From Mytilinidion resinicola (Eukaryota; Ascomycota; Dothideomycetes; Mytilinidiales; Mytilinidiaceae): a DNA stretch of 64,000 nucleotides. This document shows positions 33,811 to 45,900 of this stretch, piece by piece. The stretch lies in contig NW_022985475.1 of the NCBI RefSeq assembly GCF_010093595.1, positions 217,540 to 281,539 on the forward strand, in the 5' to 3' direction. The translations under genes were made by a program, and so were the position numbers. Below the pieces are notes generated by a model. That model was given only the letters and a program-made list of their open reading frames with translations. It did no database searches and had not been told where the DNA came from. Every line of letters starts with the position of its first letter. Position 1 is the first letter of the stretch.

Positions 33811-35477
33811 ATGTCCACCTCCCAGCCCAGCGGCCTGTTCAGGGCTTTTCGCAGCAAGGGGAATGCCACGCCCACGGCCAAATACACCACCTCGCTCCCG
33901 CAGACCGCAGAGAGCCCACCACCGGTCCCGCCGTTCCCAATTGCCTCGCCGCCACCCCGCCGCCATCGCAAGTCGTCGTCGCGCCACAGCATCTCGAGCT
34001 CCGTGACGGAGCTCGGCTCGACGCTGCGGCGGTCTGCTTCTCTGCGCACTACCACCACCTCGTCGCGCTCCTCGGGCTCCACGTCTTCCCACCGGAAGAC
34101 GCCCTCGACCGCCACTCTGGCCACCACCCTCTCCTTCTCGCCGGAAAAGGCTCCTGCGTCCAATGCCTCGCGCCCGGCCCTCTCTATATCGACCTTTTCG
34201 AGGAAGCAGAAGAGCGCCGAAAACGTGAAGGCGTTAGACTCGCTAGCGGTGGGTCTAGGGGGGGGACAACCATACTCGAAGTCGCCGCTGTCTGCTGTGG
34301 ACCAGCCAAAGACACCCTTCGGCATGGCGGTTCCCTTGCGATACCCCGCCTCGCAGAAGCAGCTACAGCAGCAGCAGAACTTTGCGCAGAGTTATGGCAG
34401 TCTTGGACCCCCCGCTCCTATACAGATTGGGCCTACGGTGAGCGGGTCGAACAATCCAAGTGTGGTCTTCCAGCATATACATGAGATGGCGTCGAAGAGG
34501 ATATCTACGCTGGACTACCTGCGGAAAGCGTAAGTTTTGAATCTTCACCAATTGATCCTATTCCCCACTACTTATTCTCCCCATACCCGGTTCCTTGCTC
34601 TCCTCAATTATCCTTAGACAAAATTTCCCTCGCCGCTCAAGCTTCCTTAATCTCTTGATCCCTACTCAATTCATCTCATTTCTCAGTCCTCCTCCAATTC
34701 CAATCGCACACACTAATTCGTATCCACAGCCACGAAGGCCGCATATACTGGTTCAACACCCTCCTCTTCTCCAAGCCCGACCTGGCCCGCCTTTCCTACT
34801 TCTCCCCGCCCAAGCTCGCCCGCCGCGCCACAAACTACCTCCTGCTCGGCTTCTCGCTCCCCACCATCCTCGACCTGCACCCGCACTCCCCCACCGACTA
34901 TCTGCGCGCCCTCAACGCCCTCCTCATCGAATTCGAGTCCTACCAATCCATCCACCCCCCGGAAGGGACCACCCCGTCCTCCCTCTCGCGCGGCCGCATC
35001 CCCAACATGTTCCGCAAAGCAACCCACGTCGGCGGCTCCTCCAAAGGCCGCCGCAGCTCCGCCGCCACCGACCTGGGCTTCCCCGCCCTCGACCACAGCA
35101 CCTCCAACGCCTCTGCGACCCCGCCCGACGCTGCCGCCGCGTCCTCTTCTCTGCCCATCACGACCGGCGACGAGCACCTCCCCACCGAGACGTACACGCA
35201 CCTCCTGACCCCCTCGCTGCCGTTCGACCCAGACTTCTTCGAGACGTTCGCGACGCTGTGCGACGTGCTGATCGACTGCTACACCAAGACAATGAGTCTG
35301 GTGGGCAGTCCCGAGAGCGCGACGCCCGTGGTCGGGGATCTGTTCGCCAAGGCAGATGCGCGGGTGCGCAAGATTATTCTGGCGGGCGTGGTGCGGGAGT
35401 TTGAGGATGCCAGTCGCGTGGGCCAGAGGGGGGAGATGGCGGGCGTGGGGAAGGTGGTGTTGGGGGGGTTGATGTGA
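33811..35477 (+). CDS. conserved fungal protein, function unknown
   Basis: Two exons, 33811-34529 and 34730-35477, joined in phase, 488 residues. The N-terminal 200 residues are Ser/Thr/Pro-rich and basic, likely disordered (RHRKSSSRHSISSSV). The ordered part starts VFQHIHEMASKRISTLDYLR and crosses the intron into AHEGRIYWFNTLLFSKPDL, then RRATNYLLLGFSLPTILDL, and ends FETFATLCDVLIDCYTKTMS. I recall this block from uncharacterised proteins across ascomycetes. No catalytic motif, membrane segment or signal peptide is seen. The intron is 200 nt. The product is probably cytosolic. Confidence 0.7.
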
Positions 35478-35601
35478 GCCTTGACTCTCAACCCTGAGTG
35501 GAATGGGGGTGGGGTTGGATGGAGGCGGGGAGGTGTATGTAAGGTGAACGTGCGCCCCGTTAAGAGGAATGAGGCGATTGTGGTTGAGGCGTTTCAGGGC
35601 C

Positions 35602-35618
35602 GGGGGGGGGGGGGGGGG
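35602..35618 (+). repeat. poly-G run, 17 nt
   Basis: Uninterrupted G run; the length may be unreliable in the assembly. Confidence 0.85.
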
Positions 35619-35854
35619 TTTTATGATATCCAACATCTGGCATCTGGGCATTTAGCGGCAGCGACTCCTCGCACAGTCATGTACATACGATACGACTCTG
35701 AACGCAGCATGGAAATTCTACATACGTTTATCAACATGGCTGACTAGGCTTTATTTCGAATCAAGAGAAGCACAATCTGCGAGTCGGTGACGCTATCCCC
35801 CAACCCAACCCTTCATCTGCGGTAACGGTACCCACATCCATTCGCTCGAAGCTT

Positions 35855-35856
35855 GC

Positions 35857-35892
<36 letters not shown>

Positions 35893-35896
35893 GTGT
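35855..35896 (+). repeat. (GT)n microsatellite
   Basis: About 20 GT units with a few GC interruptions. Confidence 0.9.
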
Positions 35897-36516
35897 ACAC
35901 GTGCCCAGCACCGCGCGAGCTCTGCTGACAGCACCCCAAAAAACTCATCGTTAAATGCCTGTAAGCGGGAAAACGTATGTACAGGCTGGCCATGCAGCCC
36001 AACCGTAACCCCCCGCGGGCCTCATTCAAGTTACCCGAGAGAGTGCGGCGGCTGCGTTTTGGCGTTCGATGGAGTGGCGGATTTCTTGCACGGCGGCGGC
36101 CGTGGTTGGGCGTATGAGACGGTCGGGGGGAGGGAGCAAGAGACCGGACCGGAGGGGAGGGGAGGGGAGGGAAGGAGGGGAGATGAGGTGAGTTGGGGAT
36201 GGGGGTGAGGTTGGGTGAGAAGCAGGGATAGGAGGTTTGCGGGAGTTATTCGATTGGGGGAAGGGGATAGTTGGAGTTAGTATACGATTCATGGCGAAGA
36301 GTTGGCACGCGGGAGGTCTCGGAAAAAAGAAATTAGTGTGTTGTTGAATATGAGTATGATGTTTGCGGGTACGCGATGGAAGGTAATGTGGATGTGGAGT
36401 TCGATTGGAAACTCCGACCCCGGAAATGGTGGGTATGTCATTAAGTTGTATTTATGTATCATCAAGCCTCGCTTGCCCGCAACGGGACTATACTCGCGCC
36501 TCTAATATGACAACCC

Positions 36517-37986
36517 TCAAGTTGACACCTTTGTGAACTCCATATCAGCCGTGATACTCGAGAAATACGCCCGCCACAGATCCTGGAGGTAATGCACCCG
36601 ATTATGCCACGGCCCCTCGGTGCCAGTCTTGAACAGCACCCCACTCGACGCGGCTGCAGTCACGTACGTCGAGTTCAGCGTGCTCATGATCGGCGACTGC
36701 TTCTGGTTCGGGTTCGAGCATCTCGGCGTGGCGCTCGAGTACCCGTTCTTCTTGAGGTACTTCAGCAACCGCATCATCAAGATGCCCGTAGCGTCCGCGC
36801 CCAGCGTCCACGAGAACGCGGTGTACCCGACGATCGCGTACATGTTCGGCACGTCTTGCACCATCATGTACCTCCACAGGAATTTCTCGCGGTTGATGAT
36901 CGGTGCGCCGTCGACGGAGATCTTGATGCCGCCGCCTATTCGCATCCGCAGACCGGTGGCCGTGACGATGATATCAGCATCGAGCTCCTGGCCGGATTCG
37001 AGGAGGATACTGGAACCAGTGATGGTTTTGATGACACCGGTGGCTACGTCCGCCTTGCCGCTGCGGAAGGCGGCCCAGAAGTCTCCGTCCGGGCTGTAGC
37101 ACACGCGCTGGTCCCAGGGTTTGTATTTGGGTATGAAGTGTGGGTCGACGGATACGCTGCTGCCCTTGAGCTCGGATTTGTTGACGTCGTTGATGAATTT
37201 CCGCGACCAGTTTGGGAACCACCGCGGGATGAAGAAGACGAGGTAGAGGCCGAAGATGTGCTGGAATCGCACGATCATCCGGGCAATTGAAGTCGGGGCC
37301 CATTTTTCGACGAAGCTGGCTTCCTTGGGAATTGGTACGGGGAGCACATAAGACGGGCTGCGCTGCAGCATGGTGACCTTTGACGCTTTCTCCGCCATGG
37401 CTGGCACGATGGTTATAGCTGTGGCGCCGCTTCCGATAATGACGACTTTCTTCCCCGAGTAGTCGAAGCCCTCTGGCCAGAACTGCGGGTGTAGCACATC
37501 TCCCTTGAAATTCTCCAGACCGGGTATCTTCGCGGCTAGGGGGTCTTCGTAGTCGTAGTAGCCTGTTCCTAGCACCACATGTCTGGCATAGAGGTACTTT
37601 TTCTGCCCATTGTGTTCCGTCTCGAGCCTCCACAGCTGTGTTTCCGACGACCAGTCCGCGGCGATGACGTGGTGCTGGAATATGGCATGCTTGTCAATGC
37701 CGTGCTTGGATATGCAATGTCGAAGGTATGTTTGGATAGATTCGCCGGTGGCAATGGGACTCCGCGCGGTCCACGGCTCCCAGGAGAAGCCGAATGTGAA
37801 GAGATCCGAGTCGGAGCGGATGCCGGGGAACTTGAATAGGTCCCAGGTGCCGCCCCAGTTGTTGCGGCCGTCGACGATTGCGTAGGTTGCGTCTGGGAGG
37901 CTCTGTTGGAGGCGGTATGCGGTGTTGATGCCTGAGATGCCCGCGCCGATGATGAGGACGTCGTAGGTGGTTTGGTCGGTGGTCAT
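36517..37986 (-). CDS. FAD-dependent Baeyer-Villiger-type monooxygenase
   Basis: 489 residues in a single exon, the usual length for the short EthA-like branch. The FAD Rossmann motif is GAGISG (residues 14-19). NNWGGTWDLFKFPGIRSDS is the conserved second FAD block. The type I BVMO fingerprint FxGxxxHxxxWP is present as FKGDVLHPQFWP (160-171). The NADPH Rossmann motif is GSGATA (185-190). A hydrophobic stretch near 240 (HIFGLYLVFFIPRW) may contact a membrane. Such enzymes insert oxygen next to ketones or oxidise heteroatoms. The substrate is unknown and no metabolite cluster surrounds it. Confidence 0.9.
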   Translation of the reverse strand: MTTDQTTYDVLIIGAGISGINTAYRLQQSLPDATYAIVDGRNNWGGTWDLFKFPGIRSDSDLFTFGFSWEPWTARSPIATGESIQTYLRHCISKHGIDKHAIFQHHVIAADWSSETQLWRLETEHNGQKKYLYARHVVLGTGYYDYEDPLAAKIPGLENFKGDVLHPQFWPEGFDYSGKKVVIIGSGATAITIVPAMAEKASKVTMLQRSPSYVLPVPIPKEASFVEKWAPTSIARMIVRFQHIFGLYLVFFIPRWFPNWSRKFINDVNKSELKGSSVSVDPHFIPKYKPWDQRVCYSPDGDFWAAFRSGKADVATGVIKTITGSSILLESGQELDADIIVTATGLRMRIGGGIKISVDGAPIINREKFLWRYMMVQDVPNMYAIVGYTAFSWTLGADATGILMMRLLKYLKKNGYSSATPRCSNPNQKQSPIMSTLNSTYVTAAASSGVLFKTGTEGPWHNRVHYLQDLWRAYFSSITADMEFTKVST

Positions 37987-38241
37987 GGCGGCGATCGAGT
38001 AAAGAGTAGGTGGGAGGAGCGGGTCGAGAGAGGGTTAGAGGGCACGGGAGGTCTCAATGGGAGAAAAGTAGCCGAAGTGCATTCGACTTGTTAAGTAGCA
38101 GACCTAGAGCGTCATGCCTCGGCCTGTTAGCTATGTGACAGGGCTACGTTGAACATCAAGTGGCAGTCTATTCTGCCACCCTCTGAGATGGCGCCGAAGT
38201 CTATCAGGCTTGCCAGAACTATTGCTTTACAGTTTCAGAAA
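37987..38241. other. intergenic
   Basis: A short spacer between two minus-strand genes, presumed BVMO promoter and HET gene 3' UTR. Confidence 0.4.
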
Positions 38242-39973
38242 TCACACTAGAGGACCGCGAGCAGTGCTAGATAAGCGGGCACAAGCATAGAAAGAGTGTT
38301 TACCTCGAGGATAGAGAGTTTTGCACCCAACCTTCAAACACACAGATTCGTAGACTGCCACTTGTGGTTCAAGGGAACCTGGCACGGTAGGGTATGCCTC
38401 CGGAGTCTTCCCCGCACCCCCGCTCTTTGGAATTGGTGAGCCTTGCGAAGATGTGCTTGGGAGGGGAGCCGAGTCCGCGTTTGGCTCGAATAGCGAGCAG
38501 ACCGAACCACCTGGCAACGACATCCACATGTATGTATTCCAACCCTTCTTCTCTGCCATCTTCCAACGCCACCATCGGTCGAGATATCGCCGATTGACGA
38601 TAAGGATCACTCCATCGTAGGGCACGTGGCGGCAACGATTCAGTTTTCGAACCAACCTCAATCTTGAAGCTCCTTGAAGAAGACAGATGAGGTCTCCTTT
38701 TTGGACGGGTTTTGCCGAGACTTGGAGAGTCCACTTAGTCTCCCACTCTTTCATTTGTCCCGATTCTCCAAATTTGCAAATCACCTCCACGCTCTTTCTG
38801 TCATCCGAAGTAATATTGCTCGGTGTCGAGGACACCATCCCGAGAATACAGCCCTTGCTCTTCATTAATGCGATCTCCTGATTGCCCCAAACTTCCACAG
38901 ATATATTTTCGTGGAGAAGAAACCTAAGTAGTCGTTGCAAGAGCACCTCCCACGGAACTCCATAGTTTGGCGACAGGTTAGCTTTGCTGAGATCATCAGA
39001 GCTCATGCCAAGTAAGGCATATACCTTATCATGGCGCTTGGTGGCTTCATGGGTATGATACATCTCCATCAGCTCGCCTAATGAGCATATGCCTCGCGAA
39101 ACACTGCCCAGCCTACTCCTTACAGGCCTGAAGATCGCTCCCCTTATCAAGTAGGTCACTGAACGGATCCAGCTCTGCAAGTCTGCGCGAGCTTTGTAGA
39201 AGTCTAGCAGTGAGTCCACACCTAAGCAGAAGGCGTATCCATCAAGCTCCGTGGCACCGCACATGATCAGGATGTGTCGAGCTGCGGCAACTTCCTGAAG
39301 TATCTAGATCAACTTCTTAGTCATTTATGCGAATAACCCTGAGTATCTCCATCCTTACCCAGATGCGCCGAAACCACGGTCGTCCAAGCAGTGCAAGCAG
39401 TGCTTTCTGGACTGTTCCGTTATCTGAAGAATTTGTAGATTTCTTGCCCCTAGCAACGCGTATCTTTTCGAGCGCCAAGTCGCTATCCTTTGCCGCCTCT
39501 CCAAGCCAAACAACCACCTGTTTTGCTTGCCCATAAATCTCCGCCATAGACTGTATCTGAAGCTCCTTCTCTTTCAGATTGTCTTGATCTATGCAAACAG
39601 CATCGACCCACAGCACCCGCTCCATAGAGTGATTCCTCAGCCGCAAAAGCGCAGCGTGAAGATTGACCGTCACATTGAACACATATCCGTGTATAAAAAT
39701 TGGCAGTTTCACCTCTGGACTGCCCCATACATAGGAGAGCGCCTCGTACTGATGCGTTCGTTGGCTCGAGCTCTGCAGCGAATAGTTGAAGAGCTCGCAT
39801 TGGATGGCGGCCGTCTCGTCGGCGTGTGGCAGTAGGCGGAGCAAGCGGATATTGCCAGGCCCTGGCGGGAGTGGAGAATAGCGATATTGGAGCTTCTTCG
39901 ATGTTTGTCTGCGGAGCACCGCTGTCAAGGCGAGGAAGATGCAGAAGCTTAGCAAGGCCCATAGTAGATCCAT
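38242..39973 (-). CDS. HET-domain (heterokaryon incompatibility) protein with N-terminal membrane anchor
   Basis: Two exons, 39973-39359 and 39303-38242 (55-nt intron, in phase), 558 residues. Residues 3-20 form a hydrophobic segment (LLWALLSFCIFLALTAVL), probably an anchor or signal-anchor. The HET motifs are YEALSYVWGSP (76-86) and LWVDAVCIDQDN (121-132), then IYGQAKQVVVWLGEA and RPWFRRIWILQEVAAAR, the last restored only after splicing. The C-terminal half is variable, as usual. HET domains trigger cell death on non-self recognition in filamentous fungi. The partner locus is unknown. Confidence 0.9.
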
Positions 39974-40984
39974 CGTCGATTTAAGCGCGGGTCTGGCCTG
40001 GGATAAGGAGTTTGGCGAGACTTTTGAGTAGGAGGATATGGGATCTCTAGAAGTGTGAAGTTGTTTTGTGCCGATTGATAACTAGGTAGCGAAGAAAGGC
40101 AAAACAACGGCATCGCAAGAAGGCTGGCAGGCAGTAGTTCAGCCTCGCAATACGCCCAACGTTGCCAGGTTGCCCACCTGCAGGGAAGGGTTGCCCACAG
40201 CCAAGATGTCATGGCCCCTGAAGGCTGAAATTCCCCAGAATCCCCACCTGTAAAACACTCGACTCTCCAATACGATGGCGGAAGCTCTAGGCGTAGTTGA
40301 TTGCCGCCTACATAGTCCAACTCGTTGACTTCGGCCCCCGGATTCTAAGATGTCTTGGGGGTGATTATTTGCTGTAAATAGTCACCCACCGCATGCAAAC
40401 ATCAGATACGTAGGCAGTTCAAACTTCCTCGTTGTAAGATGCAAGGGTCACGTGACTATAATTTGGGAGCCTCAGTTTTTCAACCAATCAGGCCCATAGA
40501 CACCTTTCTCCCAACCTAACCGCCTGCAACAACCATGACAAGTCCCCTCAATCTCAACAACTCAAGAAAGCGCATCCACCCCAGGACCCCTCAAACGCTA
40601 ACAAACGCGTTTCAGCGAGACCCTGACTTTAAGCGCTCAGCCACACCCGGCCGGCCCATACGCGCCCAGGGGTATTTTTAGATTGCTATGTCATGATCTA
40701 CGACCCGCGTTTGGGCACAGCGTCCAATTCCGCTTACTCCACTTCTTTACTTCAACGCTCACTCTCTCTCTTGCGCCGTTTACACTCTCTCCTTTCGTTG
40801 TTGTTTTCGTTACTTCGTGTTTGCTGCGTTGAGATACCCAGGACCTGTTTGATCAGGAACCGTTTCGCGACCATATACGGTGGAAAAGACATCGTTGAGC
40901 ATTCTGAGAGCTTTAGAATACGGAGCACACCTTCAGCTTCAATCTCACCCTACACTACTAGACCTTCAGACCACAATCACCAAG
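39974..40984. other. divergent intergenic region
   Basis: It holds the promoters of the HET gene (minus) and the membrane protein (plus). No separate gene. An open frame starting at 40693 upstream of the plus-strand gene lacks support and is replaced by the spliced model. Confidence 0.4.
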
Positions 40985-42000
40985 ATGGTGCACTCTGCAA
41001 ACTGCAGCACCGTCCCTCCCTCCGTCCCCTCCGACGCGGGCGTCGCAGGAGCAGGTGTAAGTATCTCCTCCCCTCGCTCCCCATACACCCCATTCAACCC
41101 ACTAACACACTCCAGGTCCTCCTTTCCTTCATAATAACAAACTTCCTCGCCCTCTCCCTAAGCGCCTACCTCATCCTGCGCAACCTCCGCTCCCCCCTTC
41201 TCTCCCCCATCCCGCGCAAACTCCTCCTCTCCTTTTCCGACCAACAGCTCCTCACAGGCCTCGGCATCCAGTCCGTCGGCCTCGCGAAAATGAATACCAT
41301 GGTTCCCTACCATTTCTTCATAATCTGGATGCTGTCGCTGCTCGCAACAGCCACCCACCTCGCGACACTCCTCGCGCTGGTTCAAGACTTCAAGCGCGAC
41401 TGGGTGTTGAGGTGGTTGAGGCAGCTGCTCATGCTCGTAAGCATGAGCCTCAGCGTCGTGATGGGTGTGTTCGTGCTGAAAAGCGTCCTTCACAACCTCC
41501 CCCCCACGCTGCCAATCGCCTGTGTGTGGGACGTCCCCGCGTCAAAAGGGTCGACCAGCAACGCGGGGCTCAGCATCGCGGGGACGATCGCCGTCATGGC
41601 AGCTTCGGCGATCCTCTTCATCATATCAACATGGTACCTGCACAACCGCAACAACCAGAAGTGGCTCAAGAGCATCCAGGTGGTTGGCTTGATACTGCTG
41701 GCCGTGATGGGGGTGGGCGCGGCGGTGCGCGTGGTGCTGCTGAGCCAGGCGTTTGGGACGCCGAATCTGAGGCTGAGCGATGAGGGGGAGAAGGTGTGGA
41801 GCTTTGGGCAGCTGCTGCCGTTGTTGCTGCTGCTGCTGCCGGTGGTGAGTAGTATTGAGCTCTGGCGGGGGGAGATTCGGGTTGGGAGGGAAGCGGAGGA
41901 GGAGGAGGATCGGATTCCCTTAACTGGGAAAATTGGGAGCGAGGAATTCAAGCCGAAGGACTTCCAGCCGTTGCCGTTATTTGGGGGGTATGGGAAGTAG
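40985..42000 (+). CDS. multi-pass membrane protein, unknown function
   Basis: Two exons, 40985-41056 and 41116-42000, 318 residues. The N-terminus MVHSANCSTVPPSVPSDAG precedes at least six hydrophobic segments (VLLSFIITNFLALSLSAYLI; YHFFIIWMLSLLATATHLAT; LLMLVSMSLSVVMGVFVL; IAVMAASAILFIISTWYL; VVGLILLAVMGVGAAVRVVL; LLPLLLLLLPVVSSIEL). The motif WSFGQLLPLLLLL and the YH..THLxxL block are shared with the degraded gene at 48.5 kb, so both belong to a Pezizomycotina membrane-protein family. The role is unknown. The tail is acidic and cytosolic. Confidence 0.75.
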
Positions 42001-42435
42001 TTAGGGGGTAGAGTGATGATGGTGATGAATGCATACGATAATATTCAACGGTTTTACCCATTGTCCCAAGAGAAAATGCTACCACTCAGAAGAAAAAGAC
42101 CACCGCCGTTCAAATCACCTCAACCCATCACCACCACGTTATCCATCCTTCCAAAGCACAAACACCTCCCCCTCTCCACTCGCATCACGCGTCACTTAGA
42201 ATTACCAGCCGAGATCCCTACCGAGATTTCCACCGGCCGAATGCCATTGCTAGGACTACACTTCCTAACATTCACATTCCCTCAAGACGTCCGAACCCCC
42301 CTACACGATTCCACGCCGCAACCGGCTCATAGAACTCACCCTTCCTCTTCCGAAACGGAACTGCCACAAAGTTTGAAACCTGTGGGCTGCTGCCTGTTCC
42401 GGCTTATGTGGAAACTAACATAAAGAATCTAGTAC
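42001..42435. other. intergenic
   Basis: Convergent region between the membrane protein and the NLR locus. No gene seen. Confidence 0.35.
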
Positions 42436-42927
42436 TCAACATCGAACTTCACGTCCAGTGGCGTCGAATACCCCAGAAAGCTCAGCTCCGGGGAGATTGA
42501 CTCTGCAATACAGGTGGAGTCGTTGAACGTGCTGTTCGGGGGTGGGAGAGTCGGGGCGGGTGCTGCGGGTGAGGTCGTTGGTGCTCTTTTCGACGCCCCA
42601 GAGCCTGTGGGGTGTGTTAAGAGGGGCAAAGGGGGTAAAGGAGGATTGGAGGGAGATTTACACGCCGTTCCGGTCAAAGACGAGCCCGATTTTGTTGCGC
42701 AATTTATACCCTGCTGCCGGGCCGTTTGAGACGAAGTTGTAGCCGGTACTTGGGCGAGCATTTAGGTTATATACCATGACGTTTGTACGGGCTGTGGTGA
42801 TATCGATGGAAGCGGCGTCGATGTCTGCATTGGAGCCATGGGAAACGATGAGGAGATATGGATGGTCCGTTCCAAGCCAAACATTCGCAGTACTTTTTGC
42901 CTCCTGGAGGCTGGGTTTTCCCGCCAT
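42436..42927 (-). CDS. two-exon frame overlapping the NLR 3' end (separate gene or NLR C-terminus)
   Basis: Exons 42927-42662 and 42604-42436, intron GTAAAT..CACAG of 57 nt, 144 residues from ATG. The frame differs from the TPR frame above it, yet its third codon positions are visibly C-rich, as in real genes here. It reads TDHPYLLIVSHGSNADIDAA, ARPSTGYNFVSNGPAAGYKL, LVFDRNGV joined to LWGVEKSTNDL, ending VFDATGREVRC. No family recognised. A 41-nt intron (42971-42931) would join it in phase to the TPR exon and give an NLR of 1271 residues, so it may be the true NLR C-terminus. Confidence 0.5.
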
Positions 42928-45900
42928 GCACTAGATTCGACAGCGTTCTGTAATCGAGCATCGGCCTGTACCGCATCTCTCTCGGTCGCTGCGCGAGCTA
43001 GCTCCTCTTTGTCGCCTAAGAGTGCAAGTTTGTGGTGCAGTTCCCGACAATTAGGGTGGTCATCCCCTAATACCTTTCGGTGGCCTGAGAGAGCTTTCGA
43101 ATACAAGATTTTAGCTTCCTCTACCCGATTTTGACGAACGAGGAGGGAAGCGAGGGCCCGCATCGTTTGGAGCGCCGGTATGAAGGTTGAGATGTTTTCT
43201 AGGCCAATTGCCTTGTTGTATCCTTGCAGCGCCCGCTGAAACATGTTGTCCGCCTCGCCTAGCCTGCCCTGCTTCAAGTATAAGCAGCCTAAGTTGTAGA
43301 CCTCATCGAGTGTTGATAGGTGCTCTGCACCGAGTGTCTTTTCCATCCCTTGCAGCGCTCGCTTGTGCATCTTCTCTGCCTTATTTGGTTTGTTGATTAT
43401 TTTATAGATGTTGCCTAAGCCGGCGACCATCCGAAGTGTTGACGGGTGCTCTGCGCCAAGAGCCTTTTCCGTCCCTTGCAGCGCTTGCTCGTACATCTTC
43501 TCTGCCTTGCCTGGCTTGCCTTGGTGTACATAGAGGCGGGCTAAGTTTTTGAGGGTCGCAAATGTCGATGTGTGCTCTACCCCGAGTGCTTCCTGCTTTC
43601 CTTGTAGGGTTTGCTCGTACATCGCCTCTGCCTCGCCTAGCTTGCCCTGATTCGCATAGAAGGCGCCCAAGTTGTTAGCCGTGTTAAGGGTGAATTCATC
43701 TTCTAACCCAAGTACATTCTTGTATCCTTGCAGTGCTTGCTTAAACATCTTCTCTGCCTCGCTTAGTTTGCCCTGTTTTGTGTAGAGAATGCCTAAGTTG
43801 TTGACGGCCGCAAGTGTTGATGTGTGCTCTGCCCCAACTGCCTTCTCTGCTGTTTGCAGCGCTTGCTTGTACATCTTCACTGCTTTGTCCAGCTTGCCCT
43901 GTTCCGCGTAGAGGGAACCCATATTGAAAAGGGCATCTGCAATGTCCGCGCCCAAGTGTCCTTGCGTACCAATATCAGGTTTTATGATCTGGAAACCACG
44001 CGAGACCCAGCGGTCCGCATGAGGTAGGAGACGTCTTTGCAATACCCAGGACTCTTTCTCGGATGATGGTTGAATAAGTGCTGTCCCAATGATAATTGCT
44101 GCTAGCCAACAGTACTCGGCTCGCGCATCTTCTTCCTGCATCTGCCACGCCCACTGGTGTACAACAGGGTGTGCGGCATAGCTCGGCAGGCCTTGTGTTC
44201 CCTCGATAAGAGAATAGTTGATGAGGAGCTTCATAGCTTGAGTAAAGGCGACTTTGCTGCCAGCAACCGTCCGAAACCACTCCGGTAGCTTCTTCGATTC
44301 TGCCCAGTGCTTTTCCCTGTGCTCTTTGCAGTGCTCTTCGCAGTACTCTTCGCAATGATCTTCGCATTGCTTTTCCCAGTGCTCTTCCCAGCGCTTTTCC
44401 CAGTACTGGGGTGTGGGAGCGAGCAGTTCGAACCAGAAGTCTTTGTTGTCCAAGCATGCCCATAGTAGCAGGAGCTTTGCTGCAGTCTCGTCCCGCCGCC
44501 GAACAGCTCGGTATGATATCGTCCATGTTGTCCAGACGCTACCATTTTGGTATTCCTGGAGTGGCGTCTGTGAGTCATTCTGAGAGCCCATTAATTCTCT
44601 CCACTGTCCGTTATAGAACTCGACGTAGTCGGCGAAAGTAGTCGCGGTTTCTCGCATGAAAGCGGACGCCTGGCTTAGTGCTAGGGGTAGGCAATTGAGG
44701 AGGCGCAGTAGCTCCTTGCTAGCTTCGGACTCTGCGGCTACCCGTAAGTAACTATGCTTCCTCAAGGCTTCAAGGCAAAGGTGGGACAACATACCTTCAA
44801 AGACTCTCCCATACCCGCTTTGGAAGATCGCGAGGGCCTGCTTATTGTCGACCCTGTCGACTTGAAGCCCAGTGCCGAGCTGTGCGAGATTCACCAACCG
44901 AGTCGTGATGAGAATCGATCCATGGTCGGCTCCGGGAAAGTAGCGTCTGACATCGTACGCACCAGATGCAGCCTGGGGTTCCCGGAAGTCTTGGTCGACA
45001 TTATCGAAGACCATCAGCCAGTCAGTATTGTCTGGCAGGCTCAGCCAGCTCTGCACATCCTTAACTACGGCATCAATATCGCCAGCACCCGTAGCTTGAT
45101 GCATACTGCTGCTCTCTGCAATCTGTCCTTGTGGAATCCTGCTTGCGCAAGTCGCAATGCTCTGTTTGAGACTGTCTTCCGTTCGGCCATCGAGCCAGAA
45201 TGCTGAGCTGAATTTCTGGCGGTGCTTCCTTGAGAACTCGACGGCAAGCTGCGTCTTGCCCATACCACCAAGACCATGTAGCACGAACACTTTCTTGCGG
45301 GGATGTTGTTTCTGCGGCAGGAGGGCTTGCTCGAGTTTGGCCATATCGGAGGGTCGGTCCACAAAATTAGTCACCACAGGCACGCCTCGCAGACTAAACG
45401 GTGTTCGGTAGTTTCCTACATCTTTGCACGATTCTAGTCAGCTACATACTTCAGCCTATAGTACGGAGACATAAGTTTGGTTACTCCCCGCAACTGTTTG
45501 GGGCAACCCGATAGGCTTTGAAACTCGAAGTACGATGTAAAGACCAACATAGTGGAAATCGGACTATCTTTTGACGAGGTTGATACGTGCTGGCTGGGGT
45601 ACTCCTTACAGTGGTGTCGAGCGAGCAAGAGCAGAGGCGAAGCAGTGAGGTATCCGTGTGCCCAAACTTATGACCTAGTACTGTACCACTGCTTAAGCGC
45701 CACTCTGGAAGCTAGACATCACTGTTAGGAGTATCCCCGCTGTCAGCAAGCTAGTCGGTCAAGAGGCAGTTCAATTTCTGTCGCATGAAACTTGACATCG
45801 AGTCTAGATTTCCAAGAGCCTATCAGGGTACCCCAAGCAGTAGCGAGCGCGTGTACACAAACTTACAGCCTGAGACTGAATACGTCGAATGCCAAATGAA

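Larger units (their letters stand above)
35478..36516. other. intergenic with homopolymer and microsatellite
   Basis: It contains a 17-nt G run (35602-35618) and a GT microsatellite (35855-35896). No gene recognised. Confidence 0.5.
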